In this document: positions 47,601-56,099 of the stretch, piece by piece
Layout: every line of letters begins with the position of its first letter
Position numbering within the stretch: the stretch's first letter is position 1
The notes under the pieces: model-generated
Seen by the model: only the letters and a program-made list of their open reading frames with translations
The model's database searches: none
What the model was told of the DNA's origin: nothing
NCBI RefSeq assembly: GCF_900113765.1
Contig: NZ_FOQO01000002.1
Location: 496,001-560,000 of the forward strand
Length of the DNA stretch: 64,000 nt
DNA from: Parapedobacter indicus
Lineage (GTDB): Bacteria; Bacteroidota; Bacteroidia; Sphingobacteriales; Sphingobacteriaceae
Reading direction: 5' to 3'
Program-made: the position numbers and the translations under genes

Positions 47601-47687
47601 AGCATTTGTCAACAGGGCACTTCCTCCCATCCACAAAAACAACAGTAGGCTTGTCAGTCGGATAAACTTGGGTTTACAATTTACCAT
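44616..47687 (-). CDS. SusC/RagA-family TonB-dependent outer-membrane transporter (PUL 2)
   Basis: This 1023-residue protein has a signal peptide (LLTNAQTQ) and a carboxypeptidase-like domain (VSGTVTDENGTVLSDV). The TonB-box region is LEEVVVVGYGTRDK. The plug (MLQGRAAGVQVSQNNGTPGAG, IRGTNSINADSEPLYVIDGFP, TILKDAASTSIYGARGANGV) precedes the barrel. It is the first gene of the minus-strand operon that continues into SusD, ASST, CHR transporter, sulfotransferase and CysQ. It is divergent from the GH20 gene. It is only distantly similar to the PUL 1 SusC by eye, so the two systems probably import different ligands. Confidence 0.96.
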   Translation of the reverse strand: MVNCKPKFIRLTSLLLFLWMGGSALLTNAQTQINVSGTVTDENGTVLSDVNIGVVGGATLTKSTEAGTFTLVAPANGQLVFSRVGYARQTHQTGGSSVAGLIITLAAEQETLEEVVVVGYGTRDKNLFAGSAVSLNAEDLNRSSISVGNMLQGRAAGVQVSQNNGTPGAGLSIRIRGTNSINADSEPLYVIDGFPASEGIGMTIKPEDIETITILKDAASTSIYGARGANGVVLVTTKKGTDKKSNLNVNSSVGYQRVIDRYDLMGSYDFALRRNRMSEANGELPPYSAGRLDSLQSGILGTDWQNEVFQVGRVNDHSLSFIGGTNKTGVYTSFDYLGQEGVVVHSKYKRIGARINVDHHVSEQFTLSGRVFGNYGIQNDLPLAPSTINGFLKQVLSANPASTFDSGVPPRLDAQNPLHFVEAEDRENTSYRTNGYFSMKYEPIRDLFLQADFGADLNRTEQFYFAPSTVPNASATKGRGSIVSFDSKELIFNPTARYNRTFDKHNIGLLAGYNYQTYLYFEYGTNATNFASDNLGYNNLGTAQNFTSYSARNRTNRASWFGRVDYDYDARYSLTATYRIDGSSVFGKSNKLGYFPSVAAAWNVKNESFAEDLTWLSQAKLRASYGLTGNDRISPGISLATYASNNSTKYTEDGLTTVNGIAVTRLSNQNLKWESTKALDIGVDIGFVNDRIVVIADYYDKYTDNLLLDRNIAPSTGFLFRTGNAGAVSNKGWEFALQTVNVRNDHFEWNTSINYSNNRNRVRELGSNNADIYVGSVKPDGAANFEDPFIIRVGESIGSINGYLYDGILLPDDPALTTTHPNAQAGDPKYVDANGDGILNTEDRVVLGTGVPTSFFGMTNSLGYKGFNLTVVLQGQAGGKLVNVQSLDMMDPLSTGNVLASTEAETWTPDNPNGTLPQRGFYGTSHGGWVNSRFVESSDYLRVKNVTLAYQVPSSLLSKIRVAQLQLYVNAQNLHTWTSYTGLDPEIGNLVSNDQQNRNVGRGLDFNAYPLAKMYIFGLRLTF

Positions 47688-47755
47688 AGTGTTAGTTAAT
47701 TTACGTAGTACATTGGGTATTTAGGGTATTATTGGCTTCACCAACAACATACCCA

Positions 47756-47763
47756 CAAATGTA
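47756..47763 (-). promoter_or_regulatory. Candidate -7 element of the SusCD2-sulfur operon
   Basis: TACATTTG on the minus strand matches TAnnTTTG and would start transcription about 60 bases before the susC ATG. I see no TTG at the -33 position, so an activator may be needed. Confidence 0.38.
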
Positions 47764-47901
47764 CCGCTCCAAAGATGACTTAAAATTCCTATAGTCCTTA
47801 TTTTTTGTCCATTCATCCGAATCCGTAGCCGGACTGTAGCCCAAGTTTTCAGGAATATGGTAAAAAAGATTACAATGCGGCCACTTAGCTTTGCCTTTCA
47901 T

Positions 47902-50418
47902 ATGAAAATGAATATACCGGTTATTGGATTGGTTTTTGGATATTTTTTGTCGGCCTGTATTGCAGGCAGACAATCTCAGCACGATCTGACGTACAACGTT
48001 GAAATCCACACGGATGCCGACAGACAGCTGGAGCCGGTTTGCTATATCAACCTACGGGTTTCTCCGTCACTTGATTTAAACCGAAAGAACTGGAAACTAT
48101 ATTTCAACTCGTATAAGAATCCGCAGATAGACAGTGTGGGAGCCGGTCAGCTTACTGTTATTCCCGTCAACGGGGATTTAAATTACATAGCGCCGACAGC
48201 TGATTTCCATATGGAAGCCGACAGATTGGTCATCCCCATCCGGCAGGCACGGCTACGGAACATCTCGGATTTTCCAACCGGGTTTTACCTGGTATACGAC
48301 GACCAACCGGATCAATATTACCCGTTCACCAACGAGAATCCGCAATACGACCACCTGGTTTTTCCTGAAAATGTATTGGCACAAGAAATTTACGAACGCA
48401 ACGAACGGCTGATACCAGAGCAGACCCTTGACTTGGGAAGCCAGCTATTACCTTCTCCGAAGGCTGTGAAATCCAATGGCCAGTCCTATACCCTTACCAA
48501 CGGGTCATTAATCATTGCCGATAATCCGTTTGCGGGGCAAGCTACCTATTTGACGGACGAACTAAAAAAATACACCCAGCTTGGCCTTCGCACCGTTAAC
48601 GACCCCACCAAGGCCGGAATTAAACTGAAGTATTGGAACCTGGAAGAAGAAGCCTACCAACTACGTATTGGAAACACGGGGATAGAAATCAGTGCAGGTA
48701 CCGCTTCCGGAATGTTTTATGGGATACAGACGTTAAAAAGATTGATACTTGATCAGTATCGCGACGGAAAATGTATCCTGCCGGGTCTTGAAGTGGATGA
48801 CCGCCCCCGCTTTGGTCATCGATCGCTGATGCTGGACGTTGCACGCAATTTTCTACCGAAAGAGAAGCTATTACAGGTGCTGGATCGGATGGCGGCTTAT
48901 AAAATCAACATCCTGCATTTTCACTTCAACGACGATGAAGGCTGGCGCATAGCCATTCCGGGGTTGCCGGAGTTGACTTCCTTCGGTGGATACCGCGGGC
49001 ATACCGCCGACGGGGCGGGATACCTGCCCCCGTCACATGGCTCGGGACCCGATTCCGCTTCTGCACGCGGCAGTGGGTTTTACAGCCGGAAAGATTTTGT
49101 CGATATTTTAACCTATGCCAAGGACCGATTTATCACCGTAATTCCCGAGCTTGAAACACCCGGGCATGCGCGGGCCGCGATCAAATCGATGGAGCATCGA
49201 TACCGTACGTATGCCCACACCGATAGCAATAAAGCAACGGAATACCTGCTTAGCGACCTTCGGGATTCATCGGAATACCGCACGGTACAGGGTTGGCGCG
49301 ACGATGCGATCAACCCTGCAATGGAATCCACCTACCGCTTCGTTGAGAAAGTGATTACCGAATTAGCGCTGATGTATCAGGATGCGGGAGCGGAATTAAA
49401 GACGGTCCACATGGGCGGCGATGAAGTGCCGGCCGGCGTATGGGAACAGTCCGCAGCCGTACAACATCTTCTGAGTGAGCACCCTTCGTTTAAAACGGCG
49501 GACGACCTTTGGGAATATTTTTACAGCCGGGTGGGCGGGATTCTGGCGAAGAAGGATATCCGCATGCATGGCTGGGAAGAAATCGGAATGAGACGTGTGG
49601 ATGTAAACGGCAGAAAGAAAATGGAAATCGTTCCGGAAATCCGGAAAAACAGATACCTGTTGGATGTATGGAATAACGTATATGGCACAGGCGCTGAAGA
49701 CTTGGCTTACCGGTTGGCCAACCAAGGGTTCGATGTCGTGTTGTCGAATGTGACCCATATGTATCTCGATCTGGCATCGACCCGAAGCTTTTATGAACCG
49801 GGCATGTATTGGGGCGGGTATGTCAATCCCGAAAAAATATTTTCCTTCCTACCGGAGAACTACTACCGCACGTTTCTGCGTGACGACCTGGATCAACCGA
49901 TAGATACCGCGTCGCTACGCAACAAAGCGCGACTGACAGCAGAAGGGAAGAAGCACATCCAGGGGTTACAATGCGCATTGTGGTCGGAAACATTGATTAA
50001 TGAGGACAATTTTGATTACATGTTATATCCCAAGCTGATCGCCTTCGCAGAGCGGGCCTGGGCGCCGCAACCGTCATGGACAACGGCATCAAACGAAACG
50101 TTCGACACGCGCTATATGGAGGCATGGCAGCGGTTCAATACCGTGTTGTGGAACAACGACCTGCCGCGATTTGACCGGTATTGGGCCGAGATTCATTATC
50201 GGATACCTGCCCCGGGTGTTAAAATTGCCGGCAACCAAGTGTTGGTGAATACCGAATCGGAAGCATTGACCGTACGCTATACCGTTGATGGCGGTATTCC
50301 ATCGGTTACCGACGCGGAAGTCAACGGTCCATTGAAGGGGAAGGGTATCTATCGGTTCAAAGCCTTTCACAAGAAGACCGGTCGTGCAAGCCGGATGATC
50401 GTGATTAATAATAGTTAA
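47902..50418 (+). CDS. GH20 beta-N-acetylhexosaminidase (chitobiase type), lipoprotein
   Basis: This protein of about 838 residues has a lipoprotein signal (MKMNIPVIGLVFGYF, lipobox LSAC). Starts at 47857, 47875 and 47908 are also in frame; I chose 47902 for the cleanest signal. An N-terminal CHB_HEX-like domain (about 25-170) and a GH20b domain come first. The catalytic barrel has RSLMLDVARNFLPKE, FHFNDDEGWRI, IPELETPGHARAA and the Asp-Glu pair in VHMGGDEVP. A C-terminal domain closes the chain. It removes terminal GlcNAc or GalNAc by substrate-assisted catalysis. It faces away from susC2 and meets the GH18 gene with a 4-base tail overlap. Confidence 0.94.
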   Translation: MKMNIPVIGLVFGYFLSACIAGRQSQHDLTYNVEIHTDADRQLEPVCYINLRVSPSLDLNRKNWKLYFNSYKNPQIDSVGAGQLTVIPVNGDLNYIAPTADFHMEADRLVIPIRQARLRNISDFPTGFYLVYDDQPDQYYPFTNENPQYDHLVFPENVLAQEIYERNERLIPEQTLDLGSQLLPSPKAVKSNGQSYTLTNGSLIIADNPFAGQATYLTDELKKYTQLGLRTVNDPTKAGIKLKYWNLEEEAYQLRIGNTGIEISAGTASGMFYGIQTLKRLILDQYRDGKCILPGLEVDDRPRFGHRSLMLDVARNFLPKEKLLQVLDRMAAYKINILHFHFNDDEGWRIAIPGLPELTSFGGYRGHTADGAGYLPPSHGSGPDSASARGSGFYSRKDFVDILTYAKDRFITVIPELETPGHARAAIKSMEHRYRTYAHTDSNKATEYLLSDLRDSSEYRTVQGWRDDAINPAMESTYRFVEKVITELALMYQDAGAELKTVHMGGDEVPAGVWEQSAAVQHLLSEHPSFKTADDLWEYFYSRVGGILAKKDIRMHGWEEIGMRRVDVNGRKKMEIVPEIRKNRYLLDVWNNVYGTGAEDLAYRLANQGFDVVLSNVTHMYLDLASTRSFYEPGMYWGGYVNPEKIFSFLPENYYRTFLRDDLDQPIDTASLRNKARLTAEGKKHIQGLQCALWSETLINEDNFDYMLYPKLIAFAERAWAPQPSWTTASNETFDTRYMEAWQRFNTVLWNNDLPRFDRYWAEIHYRIPAPGVKIAGNQVLVNTESEALTVRYTVDGGIPSVTDAEVNGPLKGKGIYRFKAFHKKTGRASRMIVINNS

Positions 50419-51524
50419 TCGATACCGATTTCATTGGCAATGGCGTCCACCATCCCTTCTTTTTCCTTATCCAGTGTCAGCTCCCAAAACATAATGCCGC
50501 CCAGTTTTTTATCGAGCGCATACCGTGTTTTGGCCTTGACGGAACGGATATTATCACCCGTGGCATATTGACCGGCCTCCGCATTGTACCAGTACGGAGC
50601 ACCGGCTTGCTCGTCGTAGAAGTATTTCCAGCCTTTTTCCGGCGTCAACTCGGTTTCATACCGCTTAAAATTATAACCGCGTGTATGTTCACCGGTCTCG
50701 TAGCGACCGTTGTCTGCGGCGGCAACGTTTTTCCATACTCGGGTGTAAAATGCTGCACCGATCACCAGTTTCTCAGCTGCAACGCCGTGATCCAGCAGGT
50801 AAGAGACCGCCCGGTCGGTAGACTCCTCATTGGCGTGCACGCTGTAAATCGGCGTATGGTGACCGGTGACTGTCGAATAGCCGTTCACCAAATCATAGCT
50901 CATGATATTGACCCGATCCACCAATGGCATCACCTTGTCCCATTCGATGGAATGGTCGAGAAATTTCTGGAATCCACCAGCTGCGAAGCTCAATTCGTTT
51001 GTATCGCCCAGCACGTTTCGCAATTCCACCACTAATGCCGTAAAGTTTTCCCGATCTTTCGGCTTAAAAGGATGGCCGGGGAACCCTTCGATAGCCGGAT
51101 ATTCCCAGTCCAGGTCGATGCCATCCGTGCCAAAATAATCGTTGACTTCCTTAACCGATGCCGCGAAAAGTTTCCGCCCCGCTGCGGTCGAAAACACATC
51201 GGAACAAGGCTCACAGCCGCTCCATCCACCCAACGAAAGCATAATTTTCAAATCCGGATATGTTTCTTTCAGGCCCACCAGGTGTTTGATCGTAGTTGTA
51301 TCCCGTGCATTATCTATATGAAAACGCCCGGCTTTGAGATGGCCAAAGCTGAAAATTAGGTGCGTTAACTGATCAACGGGGTAACGGTCGATGGCTTTGT
51401 CATCTCCCGTATAATACGCAATGACCGAAAAATCGCGAGCGGATTGACAGATTCCCTGCATTGCCACCATCAACATAAGAACCAGCATCAAAAGTGGGTG
51501 TGTGTTGTTCATTAGATTCCTCAT
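50415..51524 (-). CDS. GH18 family chitinase/endo-beta-N-acetylglucosaminidase, secreted
   Basis: This protein of about 369 residues has a signal peptide (LMLMVAMQGICQS). The GH18 barrel is clear: IMLSLGGWSG, the catalytic DGIDLDWEYP with the acid glutamate, and VNIMSYDLVNGYSTV. It hydrolyses beta-1,4-GlcNAc linkages in chitin or in N-glycan cores. I start at ATG 51524; ATG 51512 is nearly as good and has AGGA upstream, while the longer start at 51590 lacks a signal. It pairs functionally with GH20, which trims the products. Confidence 0.93.
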   Translation of the reverse strand: MRNLMNNTHPLLMLVLMLMVAMQGICQSARDFSVIAYYTGDDKAIDRYPVDQLTHLIFSFGHLKAGRFHIDNARDTTTIKHLVGLKETYPDLKIMLSLGGWSGCEPCSDVFSTAAGRKLFAASVKEVNDYFGTDGIDLDWEYPAIEGFPGHPFKPKDRENFTALVVELRNVLGDTNELSFAAGGFQKFLDHSIEWDKVMPLVDRVNIMSYDLVNGYSTVTGHHTPIYSVHANEESTDRAVSYLLDHGVAAEKLVIGAAFYTRVWKNVAAADNGRYETGEHTRGYNFKRYETELTPEKGWKYFYDEQAGAPYWYNAEAGQYATGDNIRSVKAKTRYALDKKLGGIMFWELTLDKEKEGMVDAIANEIGID

Positions 51525-51697
51525 TAATTCACTTCTTTCAATCCTAAACCGCATTCCATCCCTTGCACAACAAGTTTGGCAAACCAACATGGCTTAGCGG
51601 CCAACTTCATAAAAATAGAAAAAACAAAGCAACTTATTAATATTTTTTCATAAGTTAGTAGAAAATACAGCTAATCAAGCATAAAAAACAAAGCAAT

Positions 51698-53263
51698 ATG
51701 CGGTTATTTCTTTGGTTTTCATCAGTCGCGATGTGTTTGTATTCCTGCCAACCATCGGCTACGGATACATCCATGCCCAGGATTGCCATTGCTGGCTTAG
51801 CCATCGAGTCGAGCACATTCTCTCCTGCCACAACAGAAGCAGCAGCCTTCCACCCCAGACGGGGTGATGAGATTTTCAGCTATTATCCCTTTTTTGAACA
51901 AGGATCTGCCTTACGGGAAGCAGCCCAATGGGTACCCACACTGATCGGGAAATCGTTACCCGGCGGGGCGGTGACGCGCGAAGCTTACGAATCATTGGTG
52001 TCTGAAATGCTCGATTCCCTTCAGAAAAATCTTCCCTATGACGGTGTGTTCCTCGATATTCACGGTGCAATGAGTGTGGTCGGCCTCGATGATGCCGAGG
52101 GCGATCTCATCGCCCGCATACGGAAGGTGATCGGTACCGAACCGATGATCTCTACAAGCATGGACCTGCACGGCAATGTCACCGAGCGGCTCGCCGGCCA
52201 TTCAGACCTCATCACCTGCTACCGCATGGCACCCCATGAAGATGCCATGGAATCGAAAGAACGTGCCGTCCAAAATCTGATAGACAGGCTTCGGAGCGGC
52301 GAGGGTAAACCCGCCTATAAAGCCATGGTATCCATCCCGATCCTATTGCCCGGCGAACAGACCAGCACACGTATCGAACCCGGAAAAAGCCTGTATGCAG
52401 CGGTAGCACCCGCTGCAGCGCAGGAAGGGATTGTGGACGCGGCAATCTGGGTAGGCTACGCTTGGGCCGATGAACCCCGGAATCATGCTTGTGTTATGGC
52501 CGTTGGCGACGACCGGGAAGCGGTGAAAGCCACTGCCGAAGACCTAGCCAAAAGATTCTGGGATGTCCGCCGGCAATTCGACTTCGTGGCACCGACCACC
52601 ACCTTGGATACGGCCCTCACCCTTGCAATACGGAGCAAAAAGAAACCTTTTATCATCAGTGATACCGGAGATAACCCCACTGCCGGCGGTGCAGGCGATG
52701 TGACCAAGACCCTCACAGATGTGCTGGCAAATCCCGCTTTCCAATCACCCGACGGCCCTACTTTCATCTATGCATCCATTCCCGGGCCGCAGCTCGTTGA
52801 GCAGGCGCTGAAAGCAGGCATCGGACAACCTGTGGAAGGACTTGTCGGAGCAGAAGTGGATCACCGTTTCGCGCCGCCTCTTCCCTTGAAAGGCACGGTC
52901 TACGCCATTAAGGAGGGCGACAAAGACGCAGAAGTGGAAGTCGTGGTAAAAGTCAACAACAACTACATCATCGTCACCAAAAAAAGAAAACCCTATCACA
53001 AAGAGCATGACTTCACCGACCTGAATCTCAAACCGCGGGAAGCCGATATCGTCATGGTGAAGATCGGCTACCTGGAACCCGAATTATATAACATGCGAGG
53101 CGATTGGGTAATGGCGCTGACAGCAGGGGGTGTGGATCAAAATCTATCGGAACTTCCCTATAAACGTATTCAGCGACCGATGTTCCCCTTGGATGCGGAT
53201 ATGAAAGACCCTGATCTGTCGGCAATCTTTATTCCGCTGTCTGATCAATACCCGGTGAAGTAA
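51698..53263 (+). CDS. M81 (MlrC-like) metallopeptidase family lipoprotein
   Basis: This 521-residue protein has a lipoprotein signal (AMCLYSCQPS) followed by the MlrC family core. Metal-binding segments are FLDIHGAMSV, STSMDLHGNVTERL and ISDTGDNPTAGGAGD. MlrC was described as the last enzyme of microcystin breakdown in sphingomonads. Most homologues belong to organisms with no microcystin pathway and probably act on other small amides or peptides. Export as a lipoprotein is unusual compared with the cytoplasmic MlrC. No partner mlr genes are nearby. The gene is alone between GH18 (divergent) and the small RNA region. Confidence 0.88.
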   Translation: MRLFLWFSSVAMCLYSCQPSATDTSMPRIAIAGLAIESSTFSPATTEAAAFHPRRGDEIFSYYPFFEQGSALREAAQWVPTLIGKSLPGGAVTREAYESLVSEMLDSLQKNLPYDGVFLDIHGAMSVVGLDDAEGDLIARIRKVIGTEPMISTSMDLHGNVTERLAGHSDLITCYRMAPHEDAMESKERAVQNLIDRLRSGEGKPAYKAMVSIPILLPGEQTSTRIEPGKSLYAAVAPAAAQEGIVDAAIWVGYAWADEPRNHACVMAVGDDREAVKATAEDLAKRFWDVRRQFDFVAPTTTLDTALTLAIRSKKKPFIISDTGDNPTAGGAGDVTKTLTDVLANPAFQSPDGPTFIYASIPGPQLVEQALKAGIGQPVEGLVGAEVDHRFAPPLPLKGTVYAIKEGDKDAEVEVVVKVNNNYIIVTKKRKPYHKEHDFTDLNLKPREADIVMVKIGYLEPELYNMRGDWVMALTAGGVDQNLSELPYKRIQRPMFPLDADMKDPDLSAIFIPLSDQYPVK

Positions 53264-53310
53264 GAAAACTATTTAACATTTTTTAACATCGGATAATTCG
53301 GCAATAATTG

Positions 53311-53482
53311 TAAGTTTGCACAAACTTCGACCGCCAAGCAGAGGTTTTCTTTTTAGAAATTAACGAACGTCGGCACGAAGCATCTGATTTAATGCAGTGA
53401 CGTGCTACGAGATAACGATTTTGGTTTGTTTTAATTAGGTAGGAAGACGCCGGTTGCCTCCCCGGCAATCGGCGCTTCTATT
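53311..53482 (+). ncRNA. Probable small non-coding RNA with its own promoter and terminator
   Basis: A -7 element TAAGTTTG (53311-53318) is followed about 130 bases later by a strong hairpin terminator. The implied transcript is about 160 bases, from near 53324 to 53482. No plausible short ORF lies in it. Short complementary segments (CTTCG near 53325 and CGAAG near 53376; GCAT/ATGC near 53380-53395) suggest local folding. I do not recognise the family; a 6S-like or unknown sRNA is possible. A leader for the next gene is unlikely because that gene is on the other strand. Confidence 0.45.
53448..53482 (+). terminator. Intrinsic terminator of the candidate small RNA
   Basis: The left arm 53449-53458 (GCCGGTTGCC) pairs with 53464-53473 (GGCAATCGGC) with one G-U pair and a five-base loop, extended by one more C-G pair. 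It is followed by GCTTCTATTTT. On the minus strand no T-run follows, so it serves plus-strand transcription. Confidence 0.75.
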
Positions 53483-53493
53483 TTGGCTTGTCG

Positions 53494-55272
53494 CTAGATG
53501 GCCGCCGTTTTTTGGGCCAACCACTGCTGCTCCTCCGTAGTCAAAAAAGATGCCAGCTTATTGTAGACGAGGCTATGATAGTCGTTCAGCCAGTTAATAT
53601 GCCTGGTTTCCAACAGCGATTTATCTACCAGATCGGTATCAATATAACACAGTGTTAGGGTTTCAAACGACAAAAACGGGCCGAATACAGTTTTCTCGTT
53701 ATCCACCGCCAGCACCAGGTTTTCAATCCGGATACCGTAGTTTCCTTCACGATATAACCCCGGCTCAATCGAAGTGATCATTCCCGGCGTCACCGGTATA
53801 TCCACCGCTGCAGTATTAAATATGTGTGGTCCCTCGTGCACATTCAGAAAAAAGCCGACACCGTGTCCAGTACCATGTCCGTAGTTACGCAAATGATCCC
53901 ACAGGGGTTTGCGCGTAATCGCGTCTACTTGATAGCCCCGGGTACCTTTAGGAAAAACGGCCGTGCTTCCTTCAATCATACCTTTAAGCACCAGTGTGTA
54001 GTCCGTCCGTTGTATGTCTGTAATGTGCCCAAGCGATATTACACGGGTAATATCCGTGGTCCCCGTACGGTATTGTCCTCCTGAATCCACCAGCAACAAC
54101 CCTTCAGATTGCAACACACTGTTGCTATCCGGCGTAGCCTTGTAATGCGGTAAGGCCCCATGTGCCCGATAGGCAGCAATGGTATCAAAGCTTTCGCCCA
54201 CGAAGCCTTCTTGCTCGGCACGAAACCCGCGTAGCCGCTCGGCCAACGAAATTTCCGTGATAGGTTCCCGCCCGATGGTTTCTTCCAGCCACTTAAAAAA
54301 CCGGGTTAACGCCACACCATCCTTCACCATGGTATTGCGGGTATGACCGATTTCTACCGTATTTTTTACCGCTTTCAAATAGGTTGTTGGATTGGTTTGT
54401 TCAACAACAGTAACCGAAGATGAAACGGCACGGTAACTGGCAAAGCACGTACGTTTCGGATCCAAAAGCAGGGATATCCCTTCGTCCAGCCGCTTCAAGG
54501 CTCCTTCCGCTTCCGCGTAATCAGCCAGTTCCACACCGGCATCGTCCAGTCGCACACGGTCTGCCGGCTTCAGTTTCTGCCGGTCAATAAACAACGTAGC
54601 GCTGTCAGCCGTGATCAGTCCAAATCCCAGCACCACCGGATTGCAGTTCACATCGCTTCCACGTATATTGAACAGCCAAGCCAGGTCATCGAGCGAAGAA
54701 ATAAAATGGGCATCCACCCTATTCTGTTTCATTTCCACACGCAACCGCTGCAGCTTAGCGGGGGTCGCTTCGCCAGTTATGTCTTCATCCAGCACATAGG
54801 CAGGTGAAATAGGCAATGCGGGGCGATTATTCCACAGTTGAGTAAGTAAGTCTACATCTCCGCGCACCTGTATCCGTAAGGGTTCCAATTTACCTAACAG
54901 GACTTTTGCCAATGATACGGATGTCAGCTCGCCATCGAAAGCAACCACCGCATTTTCTGGTAGCTTTCCAGCCAGCCAATCGGCATACTCCGGAGCGTGC
55001 TGCACCTGCAGCTTGACCAGCTCATATCCGCTTCCAGCTAATTGCTCGGCTGCTTGCACAAAATACCGGGAATCTGTCCATAATCCTGCAAAATCGGATG
55101 TGATGGCTAAAGTTCCGGCAGATCCGGTAAATCCCGAGGCCCAGGCTATGCATTGGTAACGATCCGGCAGGTATTCGCTAATATGCGGATCTGACGAAGG
55201 GATAATGTATGCATCGATATGTTGTTGTTTCATAAGGCCACGGATCGCAGCCAGCTTTCCTGCATGGTTCAT
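53494..55272 (-). CDS. Xaa-Pro aminopeptidase (M24B family)
   Basis: This 592-residue peptidase removes N-terminal residues before proline. The layout is two creatinase-like N-terminal domains (about 1-150 and 155-310) and a pita-bread catalytic domain (about 310-530). Metal ligands are visible in LLVDSGGQYRTGTTDITR, YGHGTGHGVGFFLNVHEGP and MITSIEPGLY with GIRIENLVLAV. This is the long cytosolic form, as in eukaryotic XPNPEP1. There is no signal peptide. It is divergent from the metallopeptidase gene at 55357. Confidence 0.95.
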   Translation of the reverse strand: MNHAGKLAAIRGLMKQQHIDAYIIPSSDPHISEYLPDRYQCIAWASGFTGSAGTLAITSDFAGLWTDSRYFVQAAEQLAGSGYELVKLQVQHAPEYADWLAGKLPENAVVAFDGELTSVSLAKVLLGKLEPLRIQVRGDVDLLTQLWNNRPALPISPAYVLDEDITGEATPAKLQRLRVEMKQNRVDAHFISSLDDLAWLFNIRGSDVNCNPVVLGFGLITADSATLFIDRQKLKPADRVRLDDAGVELADYAEAEGALKRLDEGISLLLDPKRTCFASYRAVSSSVTVVEQTNPTTYLKAVKNTVEIGHTRNTMVKDGVALTRFFKWLEETIGREPITEISLAERLRGFRAEQEGFVGESFDTIAAYRAHGALPHYKATPDSNSVLQSEGLLLVDSGGQYRTGTTDITRVISLGHITDIQRTDYTLVLKGMIEGSTAVFPKGTRGYQVDAITRKPLWDHLRNYGHGTGHGVGFFLNVHEGPHIFNTAAVDIPVTPGMITSIEPGLYREGNYGIRIENLVLAVDNEKTVFGPFLSFETLTLCYIDTDLVDKSLLETRHINWLNDYHSLVYNKLASFLTTEEQQWLAQKTAAI

Positions 55273-55356
55273 TGCGTTTACGTTTTGAGGGATGCAAGTT
55301 ACGAAACTTTTAGGCCTTCACGGGAAACATTCTCATCAACGGCACGTTATACTAGT

Positions 55357-56079
55357 ATGAACATTTTTTTATTGGCCTTATTTTCCACCCCTTTCGTCCA
55401 GCAAGATTCTACCGAAAAAAAATTACTCGACTATAAATGTAACAAGGAGATTCCGGCGGTAATTGAAAAACAAACGTTGATTGCCTTGTCCCATTATCCT
55501 GAATTAAAAAACACAAGGATCCGATTTACGTTCAGCCGGAAATTAAAACGTTCGGTCATGGCTGCACGGCCGGTAGTTGCGTCGTTACTCAGGAAGCGTG
55601 AAAAACGCGTGTATGACGTGCTGATCAATCCGGTTTTTAAATTGGAACACAGTTTTGAAACCATTCGCCAAATACCAGACAGCGTGATGATCGGTTGGAT
55701 TGGTCACGAACTTGGCCATATCATGGATTATGAAAAAAGAAGCACATGGGGGCTACTGGGTTTTGGCGTTTCTTATGGGGTCTCAAAAAAATACATCCGT
55801 AAGGCCGAACGCATCGCAGACCGCTTTGCCGTTGAGCATGGACTGGGAGAACATCTGGTAGCAACCAAATCGTTTATTCTGGATCATACCGAATTGCCGG
55901 AAGCCTACCAGGAAAAAATTGCGACGCTATACTTGTCCCCCGACGATATCGTGGAACTCGTAGCGGAACTGGAAACTGAAAGAGACGAAGACAAAAAAGA
56001 AAAATTACTGCTAGAAGAAGAGAACATCGTAAACGAAGCCGAATCGGAATTGAACGGAGGACAGCCTTCGGCCTCTTAG
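55357..56079 (+). CDS. Putative HExxH zinc metallopeptidase, exported
   Basis: This protein of about 240 residues starts at ATG 55357 with a short hydrophobic segment (MNIFLLALFSTPF). The zinc motif GHELGHIMDYE is followed by a glutamate/aspartate-rich helix AERIADRFAVEHGLG, which may give the third ligand. This is the pattern of M48-like or gluzincin peptidases. The C-terminus is highly acidic and coiled-coil-like (ELETERDEDKKEKLLLEEE). I cannot name its substrate. The longer reading from 55219 crosses the pepP start and lacks support. It converges on the GH3-family gene with a 4-bp gap. Confidence 0.78.
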   Translation: MNIFLLALFSTPFVQQDSTEKKLLDYKCNKEIPAVIEKQTLIALSHYPELKNTRIRFTFSRKLKRSVMAARPVVASLLRKREKRVYDVLINPVFKLEHSFETIRQIPDSVMIGWIGHELGHIMDYEKRSTWGLLGFGVSYGVSKKYIRKAERIADRFAVEHGLGEHLVATKSFILDHTELPEAYQEKIATLYLSPDDIVELVAELETERDEDKKEKLLLEEENIVNEAESELNGGQPSAS

Positions 56080-56099
56080 CCTCTTAGCTGAGGCTTTTA
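56078..56099 (+). terminator. Small intrinsic terminator at the junction of two convergent genes
   Basis: AGCCTC (56078-56083) pairs with GAGGCT (56090-56095) around a 6-base loop, followed by TTTAAT. It overlaps the metallopeptidase stop codon and the end of the GH3-family gene. Confidence 0.5.

Noticed and set aside
51698-53263. Microcystin degradation (mlr) cluster
   Set aside because: Only an MlrC-like gene is present; mlrA, mlrB and mlrD are absent, so the pathway is not supported.
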